From Solanum dulcamara (Eukaryota; Streptophyta; Magnoliopsida; Solanales; Solanaceae), in the NCBI RefSeq assembly GCF_947179165.1, contig NC_077240.1:24346001-24410000 (forward strand): a stretch of DNA of 64,000 bases, in the 5' to 3' direction. Under the pieces are notes generated by a model, which was not told where the DNA came from, ran no database searches, and saw nothing but the letters and a program-made list of their open reading frames with translations. The position numbers and the translations under genes were made by a program. Positions 24,089 through 35,371 of the stretch are shown piece by piece; position 1 is the stretch's first letter, and the number at the start of each line of letters is the position of its first letter.

Positions 24089-26248
24089 CAGTAAAACCTC
24101 TATAAATGCATATTTTTGGAATAAAAAAAATATTTATTTATCGAGATTATTAGTTTATCGATAAATAAATATTTATTATTTTAGAGAGTATTTTGCAGTA
24201 TGTGCCATAGGAAAGAAAAAAAATATTTGAATTAAGAATTTCAAAAGTTTAAATTTTGGAAACTAAAAAGTGTAGTCTTTGCATATTTATTATTTAAATC
24301 TAGGGAAGTTAAACGAATTTAGTGAAGTTTAATATTTCTAACTATATTCATGTATATATAGAATACGAAGAGATTTTATGTTAACTATAAAAGGAAAAAA
24401 CTAGATGTTTAAAAATCATAATCCATTTATAATGTCTTCTTATCATTTGAAAGGCGTACACAAATCATCTTTAACCAATAAAATAAGAAACGCAATATGT
24501 GAGCATAAGAAAGAGAATCCAACTATTAGCCAAAAAGATTTGCAATCATGGGTGAAACAAAAGTTTGATTTGACTATTAGTCAATCAACAATATCGCACA
24601 CTCTCAAAAGGACGGCAGAGTATTTGTCAAATGAGATGAAAAATAGCGATGCCAAGAGGCATAAATCGGTAAAATACCCTGATTTAGAGAAAGTTTTGTA
24701 CGAGTGTTTCTTCAAATGAAAGAGAAAGTGAACATGTCAGGGAAAATTATCCAAAAAAAAGCAATAGATCTTTTCCTGAAAATGTATTGAAACTAATACA
24801 GAATTCAGCTTTTCTTCTGGTTGGTTAGGACGTTTTAAGTCAAGATACGGAATCAAATCTTACAGACGTTTTGGTGAAAGTGGTTCAGTTATCATGGAGA
24901 ACATTGAAAATGAATTGTCTAGCATATGGTCAAAACTAGATCAGTTTGAATTGAAGGATATTTATAATATGTATGAAACTGGACTATTTTACCGATTGAA
25001 AGCTAATCATTCACTTTCTACCAAGCAGCTTGAAGGTCGCAAAAAAGACAGAGAGAATTACTCTTGCTCTCTGTTGCAATAGTGATGGATCTGACAAAGT
25101 ACCATTGTGGATTATTGGTAAATTTGCAAATCTTAGATGCTTTAAAAATGTGAACATGAATAATCTTAATTGCATGTATAGATCCAACAAGAAAGCTTGG
25201 ATGACTGGCTTGCTTTTCCAAGAATATGTTGACTGGTTTGATAAGAGAATGAATGGCAGAAAGGTTTTGTTAATAGTAGACAATTGCCCAACTCATCCAA
25301 AGATAGTTGAAGGCCTAAGAAATGTACGGTTGTTTTTCTTACCTCCTAACACAACGTCTAAGATTCAACCATGTGATGCTGGGATTATTTGCGTATTCAA
25401 AGCTCATTATCGTCGTCGTCTTTATTTCAGCATCCTACAAGACCTTGAGGTTGAAGCACCAAATACTGAAAAAATTAATATTTTGAATGCTATTAATTTT
25501 GCTAACTTGGCTTGGAATTTTGATGTGAAAGAAAGAACAATTGCAAATTATTTTCGGCATTGCAAGATCCGGTCGGAAGAAAACAATGTTGCCGAGCCAC
25601 AAGTTGGTGAATTAGATGAAGGTTTCCAAGAAGTTGGTGAATTAGATGAAGGAATCCAAAAATTAAATGATGTCATTTCAAATTTAGCCTACAGAAATGT
25701 GATGGATGTTGAACATCTTTTGAACTACCCTAGCGAGAATGATACAGCTATGGAATCACCTACAGAGGAAGAGATTATTCAATCTGTAATGAATAATAAT
25801 GATGAGAATGATCCTAAACAAGATGATAGTAGCATTGTCCCACATGTATTGTCAAAGGAGACATTTCAAGCAATGACTACATTGTCAAACTATTTGGTAC
25901 AATACGAATAAAATATTCTAAAAATTGTGTTCGCTCTTCAAAAAGTTAAGGATGAGATTAATTTTGGTTTTGGCGAAAAGTAAAAATAATCAACTATAGA
26001 ATCATTTTTTTTTAAATAGTTGTTGGTCTAGTATTATTGACTGATTAAATATATATAAATTCTTGATGTATTCTAGTAATTATTACTTTATATTTTTTCT
26101 GGTCTTTAATACTTTATTTTAAATTATTATATAATGCATTTAGTGAGAATATTACTTTAATATAACCAGCCCAAGTCGAGACCGGAGAAAAATATTTATT
26201 TAGCGAGATTATTACTTTATCAAATATTACTTTATTGGTGTTTTAGTG
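24089..26248 (+). mobile_element. pogo-like (Emigrant/Lemi1 type) DNA transposon, complete ends
   Basis: Inverted ends CAGTAAAACCTCTATAAATG and the inverse of CACTAAAACACCAATAAAG enclose 2160 bp, flanked by TA at 24087-24088 and 26249-26250. Ends and target fit the pogo branch of Tc1/mariner, as in plant Emigrant/Lemi1. It carries a decayed transposase gene on the same strand as the host gene, within intron 4 of TBL copy 2. Subterminal blocks AAATATTTATTTATCGAGAT and its mirror near 26190 extend the inverted pattern. Confidence 0.85.
24405..25911 (+). pseudogene. pogo-like transposase (CENP-B HTH and DDE domains)
   Basis: Three frames carry one old protein. 24405-24719 has the N-terminal helix-turn-helix (ISQKDLQSWVKQKFDLTISQ, then STISHTLKR). 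24720-25029 has the second CENP-B-like DNA-binding part (SGWLGRFKSRYGIKS) and the start of the DDE domain. 25030-25911 has the rest (VPLWIIGKFANLRCF, LLIVDNCPTHP, TTSKIQPCDAGI). The second and third catalytic Asp remain. The first, normally in NMDETGLFYR, is Tyr here (NMYETGLFYR). A near-perfect 30-bp duplication gives VGELDEGFQE/VGELDEGIQK at about 25600-25660. Frameshifts lie near 24715 and 25030. Confidence 0.85.
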
Positions 26249-26655
26249 TAATGTGAATCTGAGTAAAACTTTCAAGTGATGTCTAATCTCATAGATATCC
26301 TTCTATTTGCCTAATCTTTTACAACAATTTTTTTTGCAGTGGATTTGAATGGGGTAAGCCAGAAGTAAAAAATTATTTCAATGAAACAACACCAGTAAAA
26401 GGATCAACATACCCAAGGGCTTACCAATCCCAGTAAACATAGTAAAATAAGTATTAAAGAACATGTCAAAGCCAACAGTATCTTTACTTGACATAACAAA
26501 GCTATGACAACTAAGAAAAGATGGACATCCAAGCATATACAATTGCTATCATGGATTGGATTGTGTACATTGGTGCATTGGTGGAGTTTCTGATACTTGG
26601 AATAATATTTTATATGCATCTCTCTTTTCAACTAATTCTTCCAAACCTTCCATTT

Positions 26656-27400
26656 AATTAATTGTAAGCACATTCGTTATAAGGAAAATTGCGTGGATTG
26701 ACAAACATTACTACTACAATTATGTGATAAGGGTATAGTTTCAATTAATTACACGAATTGACTATATTTTAATGAAATTTCCTATTATATAAATCGGGGG
26801 GCTCATTTACAAATCTAAAAGCAAATATACAAATCTCTAAATCAAATCTGGAAGAAAATATACAAATCTAGAAGCAAATATATAGCGAAAATACAAATCT
26901 CTAAAACAAATCTGAAAGCGAATATACAAATCTGAAAGCGAATATACAATTCTGTAAGCGAATATATACAATCTCATTGAAAGTTCAATTTGTATAGTGC
27001 AGCGAGATATACAAATGTTAATGACCATAGCAAACATAAATATAGCTATAGAGAGTAATCACATAAACTATATCCATAGAGAATTATTAAACTTAATATG
27101 TTTGTCATTTCTTAAATTTTCCCTTCTTTATACGCCTTCATTTTTTATTGAAAGCCCAAAGTATGAGGATTTCGTATTTGGATGTTGTTGTTTGCTCTTT
27201 TGGAAAGTAAAAGCATTCCTCTACCAAAATTAATTTTATTTTTCAAATTTCAACACCTAGATCTACTCCAAACAGGCTCAAAAATAATAATTCAGAAATT
27301 GCAGTAGAAAAGGAATAAGGGAGGTTTGTGATAATTTTGGATCTTTTCTACTAGGTAATATAGCGTTCTTACTGTCACACCCCTTTTTCACACATTAAAG
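26656..27400. repeat. Minisatellite ATACAAATCT type and flank
   Basis: After copy 2, 26808-26970 holds about eight imperfect copies of a 20-21-bp unit (ATACAAATCTGAAAGCGAAT and variants). The rest is AT-rich flank; no gene was seen. A stretch near 27155-27200 aligns with the 3' flank of copy 1. Confidence 0.6.
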
Positions 27401-27408
27401 CTTGAAGT

Positions 27409-27952
27409 AGGGTTGCATATTGGTCGATCCGGTTTGGTTTTAAAGTTTATCGATTTGACTTGTTGATTATCGATTTATAGACATGTCAAACCGTTATAAA
27501 ATCATTAATATATTGTATTATTGGTTTATCGATTATTAATCATTATCAATTCGATTATTAGTTTAACCGTTAAGATTTGATACAAAAAATCATTGAAAAT
27601 CACTTACAAAACAAGGTGACAAACCAATGAACCATGCCCATGAGTAGATAAATTGCATCTTGTTCAAAAGCAAATGTAAAATATTGTATAATAACCAAGA
27701 ATTTGAGACAATAAAAAATAAAAGTATGAAAACTAAATAGTTAGTGAAGGTATTTATGTACCGAATAGTAATAAATATAAATTATTAAGTTACTATCGGG
27801 TTATCGGTTAACCCATTAATAAAAAACCTTAAACCGTTAACAATCGATCACCCAATAATAATAAAAATTAAAACAATTACTGAAATCACTAAATCAATAA
27901 TCCGTCACTGATAAATCAATAACTTTTTTTCAGTTCGATTTTGAACATCCCT
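27409..27952. mobile_element. MITE with AGGGTTG/CATCCCT inverted ends
   Basis: Ends CTTGAAGTAGGGTTGCATAT and GAACATCCCTAACTTCAAG are inverted copies of each other. The inside is rich in ATCGGTTTAACCGTTA-like words. The ends resemble those of the element at 10586-11232, so it may be a distant relative. The target duplication is unclear. Confidence 0.5.
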
Positions 27953-29393
27953 AACTTCAAGGGTTTTTTTCATTTGAAATGTCGGCTTTGAAAATAGATT
28001 AATATTTATTATTCAGTGCCGCCAATTGGAATTGGTTTTGTTGCTCAAGTCACCTTATGAATTCCTAATCAAAAGAAAACGACTCTTTATTTTTTAGTCT
28101 GCAAAAATAAATGACTGATTAAGAAATTTTCTTGACCGAAGAGAAATTATGATGCACCCTCGAGTTTCATAATTTTAGGTTGGTAATCATTGGGGGAGGG
28201 TTTGAACTGAAAACTAATGGTTGCAAATAGCCCTAGGGTGTGGTTAGGATCATGGGTTTGGACTAGGATGATAATTGTGTTATTTTTCATGATAGTTAGG
28301 CCATTGTGTTGATCCTTTATATGTATTTACTGTTTTCTAGACAAAGAACGAGAGAAACGAACCCAAAAAAGGAAGGTTCTTCCATTGTAAAGTTGTTAGA
28401 GCTTGAATTTGACGTACGTGATGGTCTAGTTTCCCGTATGTGTTTCATATGCTTGTTGAATTGCTTCATAATATGTATGTGTATATGAATAGGAAAACAT
28501 GCTAAATTATGTGTGAAATGATCATTTGCTGACTTGTTTTTGTGATGAATCTGTTTTTTGTGGTATGATGTTGTAAATATTGAATGTATTTGTGATTGTG
28601 GTATGTTTGGATCTGGTATCATATTTCGATACATAATTGGATTGGGTATCACATTCCAATACATAATTTGATCGGATGTCACGTTTCAACATATATTTGG
28701 ACCTCCGACACAAAGTTGATTGTTTGTAGATCCCTTGAGAGAACCCTTGTGTGAAGTTATAGCATGTAGAAGATATTGAGTTGTGATATTGCTGAATATG
28801 GTTGAACTTGGGATTAGTTGACTTATTTTATATATGTATATGCCTATTTTATTGAATTTACTTGTCTATAATCCACATATTGGCTAACCGCGTGATCCTA
28901 CCAGTACATCATTATTTTGTGTACTGATAATACTCTTGCTCTGCCTTTTGTTGAGTACAGAACATATTCAATCGGCTGCGGAGAGACCTCGATTAGAAAA
29001 GTAGAAGCTTGTTCAAAGTCTAAGGGTGAGCTACTCTATCATGCTACTGTGGACTTTCTTATTGTCTAAGTCCTTCATTCGAGACTCGGATGTCAGAAAA
29101 TCGTTTAATATTATGACTTCTTTTGGGAGTGTTTTACTTTTCTTATATTGACATTTGGTTAGAGTTTTAGTACGGATGACTTTCAGTTCCTAGGATGTTT
29201 CCGCATTTTGTTTGATACTTAAATTATTTGGCCTAGTTTATGAGAACTCAGTCTTATTTTGGTTTTATTCCTGCTTCCGCAAACCTTCTACTATTTTATC
29301 TCATAAGTTGATAATTTGAGCTATAAAAATGGTTCTCTCATTAGAGGGTTAGAGTGGGTGCCAGTCACGGTGGGTCGGGATCGTGACAAAAGT

Positions 29394-29404
29394 TGGTATC
29401 AGAG
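29394..29404 (+). other. Primer binding site for tRNA-Met
   Basis: TGGTATCAGAG lies six bases after the LTR end and is complementary to the 3' end of initiator tRNA-Met, the usual primer for this kind of gypsy element. Confidence 0.75.
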
Positions 29405-29924
29405 ACTAGGTTCGTTAATCTCATCGTATCAAAATGAGTCTAGGAGAGTCTTGCGAAATGGTACAGAGACGTTTGTACTTTTTTTTGAGAAGCTACAGGA
29501 TTTTTGGGAAAATTTTAATTATCCTCTTTCCTTCATGCTATAACTTAATTCCAATTGGTATTTGGTGATCCAAAGTGGTGTCTAACCTCTTTCACTCTTC
29601 TATTCATAGATGTTTAACACTCTCTATAATAGTGTAAGGCCCCGTAGCTCCAGTGGAGCCAGAAGAAGAGCCATCCATTCGAGGGCGTGGCAGAGGAAGA
29701 GACAGATGAGGAAGATGAGGTAGGGGCAGAGGGAGAGCATTACCCGCCAGGGTGAAAGTTAATATTGAGGAGGTGCCAATATGTGAGGCCCCTCCTGCTC
29801 CTAGAATGAGTTAGAGGGAGAGGTAGAGGTTGGAGAGGAAGAAGAGCATGCTGAACAGGAGGAGGACACCCAGATTGGGGCTGCGGGTATTCCTTCTCTA
29901 GACCCCATACTAGCCAAGAAGATC

Positions 29925-30900
29925 ATGGCATTCTTGAGTGGGTTGGCCGGCATTAGAGCCATTCCTACCATGTCTCCAGCACCAGTTCCTGTTGCTCATC
30001 CTGTTGCTACTGCAGCTCAACTAGCAGATGAGGTGGTAGGCACAGATTTATTTTTCAGACCATTCATGGGTCTAGTAATCACCGGTACTAAGCATGACAT
30101 GCTCACCAAGTTCCTCAAACTCAAATCTCCAGTCTTTTATGGTACCGAAAATGAAGATGCTTATGAGTTCATTCTTGATTATTATGAGAGACTGCACAAG
30201 CTGGGTATATTACACCACAATGGAGTAGAGTTTGTGACTTTTCAGCGGTAGGGTGAGGCCAAATAGTTGTGGAGGGCTTACATGTAGTGTCGTTCACATG
30301 TGTTTCCCTAACTCACTTGGTTTTAATTTCATGTTCTGTTCCTAGAAAAGTATGTGGCCCATAATTTGAGGGACAGAAAGAAGGATGAGTTTATGCCCCT
30401 TGAGCAGAGAGGGCTATCAGTGGCTGCTTATGAGGCAAAGTTTCATGCATTGTCCAAGTATGCTACTAAGCTGGTCACTACAGAAGATGAGAGGATCAGG
30501 TTGTTTATGAAAGGGTTAAACCCCGAGTTGCATGTATTGTCGGTCCATATGACTTGGTCTAGTTGGAGTTTCAATGAAGACAGAGACTTTGTTAAGAAGG
30601 TTGAAGGTGTGAAAAGAGATGCGTAAGACAAAGCTTTGTCTAAGAAGCCAGTAGCAATGGAAATATCTAGGGATCCTATTCCAGAGGGCCAGGCAAAAAG
30701 ATGATTGCAACCCGTCCAATTCAGTCAGCACTGCCTGCTTCCACTGATGGTTTTTTAGGTAATCCATAACCCCATCCAGCCATGAGGGCAAGAAAGCATC
30801 ATCCCAAGTAGCCGTCCATGTTTTAATCGCGACTTTTTAAATTATGAAGAGCAGGGACATATACGGAGGGAGTGCCCTCACCCCCGTGAGAAAGTTTCAG
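29925..30900 (+). pseudogene. Gypsy A gag
   Basis: 29925-30251 encodes a capsid start (LKLKSPVFYGTENEDAYEFI, then LHKLGILHHNGVEF). 30354-30626 continues it (MPLEQRGLSVAAYEAKF, TTEDERIRLFMKGL). A knuckle remnant EEQGHIRRECPHP near 30850-30890 has lost its first two Cys. A stop at 30249-30251 and further frame changes break the gene. Confidence 0.75.
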
Positions 30901-31047
30901 CACCTCAACAGGCTAGAGCAGTAGTCCCAGCAATTGGGGGAGCAATGACAGAGGACGTCCATAGGGTAGGAGAAAAGGAAATTTAAGAGACCGTGAGGCT
31001 GAGGTAATGGTAGTGCAGGTCGAGGACCATCCCAGCCAGGCAGAAAG

Positions 31048-32550
31048 GTGGCCCGTAAGGATGATCGGGCGCATTTTTATGCTTTTCCCAGCAAGACCGA
31101 GGCAGAGGCGTCTGAATCAGTTATTGCAGGTACTATTTTTGTTTGTGACCGGATGACTACTATTTTGTTTGATCCAGGTTCCACTTATTCTTATGTGTTT
31201 GTGAAATATGCCTTGGGTTTTGATACACTTGTGATATATTAGATGCCCGTGTTCATATTTCTACCCCTGTTGGAGAGTCAGTCATAGTCATCTATGTGTA
31301 TCGTGCTTGTTCTGTTATGTTTATGGGACACCAGACATGGGTTGACTTAGTGATCTTAGACATGACAGATTTTGATGTGATCTTAGGCATGACATAGTTG
31401 TCCCCTTACTTTGTTGTACTTAATTATAATGTAAAAATTGTAGCTCTAGAGATCCCGGAGAGGGAAAGGTTAGAGTGGGAAGAGGTGTACAAACCTAAGC
31501 CAACTAAGGTCATATCCTTTTTCCAGGCTAGAAAAATGGTGAGGTAGGGTTGTTTGGCTTATTTTACCCATATCCTGAATATGGATGTAGAGTCTCCTAC
31601 TATTGAGTCTATTCCAATAATGTGTGAATTTTTGGAAGTTTTTTCTTCAGACTTGTCTAGTATACCTCCTGACCGAGATATAGATTTCTGCATTGACTTA
31701 GAGTCGGGTACTCGACTAATTTCCATCCCTCCCTACCATATGGCTCCGGCAGAGTTGAGAGAGCTTAAGGCTCAAATTCTGGAGCTTTTTGACAAAGGGT
31801 TCATTCATCCTAGTACTTCCCCTTGGGGTGCTCCTGTGTTATTCGTCAAAAAAATAGATGGTAGTATGAGAATGTGCATTAACTACCGACAACTGAATAA
31901 GGTTACCATCAGAAATAAATATTATTTACCTCGTATTGATGACCTTTTTGATCAGTTGCAAGTTGCTTCAATCTTTTCAAGGATTGATCTCAGGTCCGGT
32001 ATCATCAGTTGAAAATCAGGCCTGAGGATGTGCCCAAAAAGGCTTTTAAAACCAGATACGGGCACTATAAATTTTTAGTGATATCTTTTGGGTTGACCAA
32101 TGCACCTGCAACCTTCCTGAGTTTGATGAATAGAGTGTTCAAGTCGTTTTTGGATTCATTCATGATAGTGTTTATAGATGATATATTGGTATATTCAAAG
32201 AGTGAACATGAACATGTAGATCATCTTCGAATTATTTTAGTTGTTTTGGGGAGACAAAAGTTGTATACAAAATTGTCTAAATGTGAATTTTGGTTGCCTT
32301 CAATTGCCTTTTTAGGCTATGTTGTTTCAAAAAAGAGGGTAATGATGGACCCACAAAATATTGAGGCTGTTGAGAACTAGGCTATACCTAATTTTGTGAT
32401 CGCGGTTAGAAGTTTTTTGGGACTGGCTAGTTATTATCGTCAGTTCATGAAGAACTTTACTTCTATTTCAACTCACTTGACCCGGTTGATTAAAAAGGAA
32501 GTGTCATTCAAGTGGACTGATAAGTGTGAGTCAATTTTAATCTCTTTTCC
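31048..32550 (+). pseudogene. Gypsy A protease and reverse transcriptase
   Basis: The protease has TILFDPGSTYSYV, a common form of the active-site loop in these elements, with a stop at 31240-31242. The polymerase follows in 31554-32012, 32009-32380 and 32396-32550: [21 protein letters not shown] with the first Asp, VFIDDILVYS with the paired Asp, and FLGLASYYRQF. All catalytic Asp are kept, but a frameshift at about 32010 and a stop at 32378-32380 disable it. Confidence 0.85.
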
Positions 32551-32551
32551 A

Positions 32552-34355
32552 AAGCCTACAGGACGAGTCATCTTCATGACACGTTATCTTCTCTACGACT
32601 CGTAGAGTCAATCCGTAGGGTTAGTTTTGAAGTTTTAAATTAAGGGTATTTGTATCATTTTTCAAGTTCCGTTCAATGAACCTAGACACAATTATGGTTA
32701 ATTTCAATCCCATATCTACCCAATCCTTTGAAATTTCCCTCATTCTAAATCCTTCTTCTAAAAATTTCTAAGGCAAGGAACTCAATTCTCTCAATAATTC
32801 TTCCTCAAGTTTCAATCTAGGGTTTCAGATTTCACCAAGGTTTCTCCTTCAATTTTGAGTAATTTCAATCAAGGTATGTGGAGATTGATCCATGAGTCCC
32901 TTTCACCCATAGAGTCCCAAAGTTTTCTCAAAATTTCTTTCAATTTTCAATCGATTATCCTAGTTTTGATGAATTGCATTGGGATGATTCAATTTCATTT
33001 TGAATTATCATCAATGATAATTCTAAGCATGTTTCTACACGAATTGCATGGTTTTAAGTTGAATTATAGATGTTCATGCATGAAGCTATCTCAATTATGA
33101 TTTTAAGGTTCAAAGATGATTTTCATGAGTTAATTATGAGTTTAATGGTTTTCAAGGAAAGTTTTCATGATTTTTAAGTTGAGATTACGATTTTAATAAT
33201 GAAGTTATGATGATGATCAAGTTATGATCAAAGAAAGTTATTATGGTGTGATAAGTCCAATTCTCACACAATCATGCTAAAGATGGTGATAAGTACAATT
33301 CTCACCCAAGTTAATGGTGTGATAAGTCCAATTCTCGTAATATGGTATGATAAGTCCAATTATCGTAATATGTTTTATAAAGATGGATTGTTAGGTAGTT
33401 ACTATCTTTCCCTATTATATTATGATCACGTTTTTATGAGTTTTCAATAGGATATTGACTAAGCACCGAGGAATTTTAGGTGGAGTTCGGTCTAGTAACG
33501 CAGTTAGTTACCCAAGAGAATTCTAGTAGCAACCTAAAGTCCTAAACTACGTTACCCGCGTAGGATTGCCTTCATGGCCTAGTTAATGGATCCATATATA
33601 GCACAGTTGAGTTGATATGAGTTGAGTACCATGATGGAGTATACCTTGGCAAGGTAGCCTCTCCCTTCTCGATGAGAGTTCCATCGAATTCAGTTATAGC
33701 TCGTATGGTTTAAGATGTTGGTTAAAGGTCCTATCCCACACAAATTGAAGTTAAGTTATGAGTTTATGATGAAGTTTTATGATATGTATTAGCCAACAAG
33801 TTTTTATATGTTCTCAAATGCTTTTAAGCTTTGTTCATGTTTATTATGATTGGCCATGCATCCTATGGCATATTGTTCATGTTCCCTTACTTGTTCATGT
33901 ATATCTCACATACTTAGTACCTTCTATGTACTAACACATATTTTGCCTACATTGTCTCATAATGTAGGGGCGGACCTCAATCATTCGATTCATGGCTAGA
34001 GTGTTTAGATATAAAAAAGTTGGTGAGTCCTCACTCTATCGAGGACATGACTTTCTTTCCACGTTGTTTCATTGACATTCTTCTTATAGTTCGACTGATC
34101 TAGGAGATTTTCCTAAGCCCTTATCAAAGATTAAAATAGAGGCATGTTTAGACGGTATTATGATGTAGACCATTTGGACATTGGTTGATTGATTCTATCC
34201 CTTAGTCCCATTCCCATGAGTTGTTACTTCCGCTTGTTTCACTATATTTCTTTGCCTTATGTGTGTGATGTATATTAAGATGACTTGGTTGGGGTCCCTC
34301 GCATCTCAATCGTCGTGTCATGGCTTGGCCCTAGTTTAGGTCGTGGCAAATTGCC
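32552..34355 (+). mobile_element. LTR fragment of a second gypsy family
   Basis: Unrelated sequence starts where gypsy A is cut. It ends in TTTAGGTCGTGGCA, an LTR-like end, and its last part (33900-34350) matches the LTR at 63318-64000 in reverse. At 33247-33370 are short repeats of GTGATAAGTCCAATTCTC. No protein gene is seen. The start is approximate. Confidence 0.6.
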
Positions 34356-34716
34356 CCGCCCTGGCGGGATGCACGGAGACAAAATATACGTGTTGAGTCT
34401 CGAGCTTTCCATTTTGCAACACAACCTCATCCCATGACGTTCTAACATCTACACTTCACGCCAAGTTCAATTTCGGGATTGCCCGAATACGATTTCGTAA
34501 AGCCGTACAGACTTCGTATCGTCTTGGCTATCAACTTAAACAATCAAACTAACAATTCAATTCTCTACCCATTACTAGATTACCCTGGACTTCACCTGAC
34601 TTAGATTTCATCCAAATCTGAAGCTCCATATTTTCAAGTCACTATCGAAAGTTTTCTGGCCCGATTTTATTCCCCATTGGCTTATCCATAAAGAGGGGAA
34701 CAGATCGTTACACAAA
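34356..34716 (-). mobile_element. LTR fragment related to the 50423-52240 LTR
   Basis: The stretch from about TGCCCCGCCCTGGCGGGATG to GATCGTTACA matches the high-coordinate part of the LTR at 50423-52240 (shared words include AAGTTTTCTGGCC, CTAGACTTCACCTGACT-like, CGAAGCCGTA-like). It is the 5' end of that LTR in minus orientation. Confidence 0.65.
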
Positions 34717-35335
34717 TCCTTTAAAAATTATCTAAATACACATTAAGCATCATAAGTGTTTTTTTTTTACATATATAAGAAAAAATGGTGAGTTACAACT
34801 AATTTTCTTGTGAAAAAATATGAATAAAAAAACTAAACATTTTTCGCTAATCTGCAAAAAAGATAATTATTCTATAAAAGAAAAAAAAAGTTGCAAAGAA
34901 AAAAAAACCATTTTATAGCATTGTGAAAATAACCACTTCAAGAATTAACTAGTTGCTCTTCTTCTTTGAACTGGCCCCCTTTATTAGGAAAATTCCAGCT
35001 TTGCACAAATGATCAGTTTTCGATTATTTTTTGGCGGAAGTGGTCAGATTTGCTTTTTGAAGAAATAATAAACTTTTTAAAACAAAAAAATTCACAACAG
35101 ATTTGCAGAAATGGCCAATCCTGCTTGAATTTCGAATTTTGCAGAACTAACAACTTTTTGCGTGTTTGCAGAAAATCCCTTATTTTCTGTTAGCAAAGAA
35201 TAGTCATCGAAGTGTTAATTTACATAAAATTAAAACTAAATGTTTGCGAAGTAACTACATTTTTTTTCTTGAATTACTAACCACCAATGCATGTTGAGAG
35301 TCCTTTTCTTGTCAGGTTACCTCTCTAACTAACTA

Positions 35336-35371
<36 letters not shown>

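Larger units (their letters stand above)
20581..26655 (+). pseudogene. TBL copy 2, disabled O-acetyltransferase gene
   Basis: The five-exon structure of copy 1 is still visible: 20581-20885, 21549-21658, 21864-22042, 22495-22653 and about 26340-26655. Exon 1 is open and encodes a signal/anchor segment and a PMR5N-type start. Exon 2 lacks 62 nt relative to copies 1, 3 and 4. This deletion removes the GDS nucleophile block and shifts the frame. Exon 3 has TGG changed to TAG at 22008-22010. Exon 5 has lost one base near 26416 and has CAA changed to TAA at 26448-26450 in the old frame. Splice sites of all four introns still look usable. Intron 4 has been enlarged by a 2.16-kb pogo-like element. 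No full-length enzyme can be made. Confidence 0.92.
28150..32550 (+). mobile_element. Ty3/gypsy element A, truncated at both ends
   Basis: A 5' LTR remnant (28150-29388) aligns with the minus-strand LTR at 50423-52240 but lacks about the first 500 bp of that LTR. It ends in TCGTGACA and is followed by a tRNA-Met primer site. Gag, protease and reverse transcriptase follow. The coding part stops abruptly near 32550 within the region after the polymerase, where unrelated LTR sequence begins. RNase H, integrase and the 3' LTR are missing. Confidence 0.85.
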
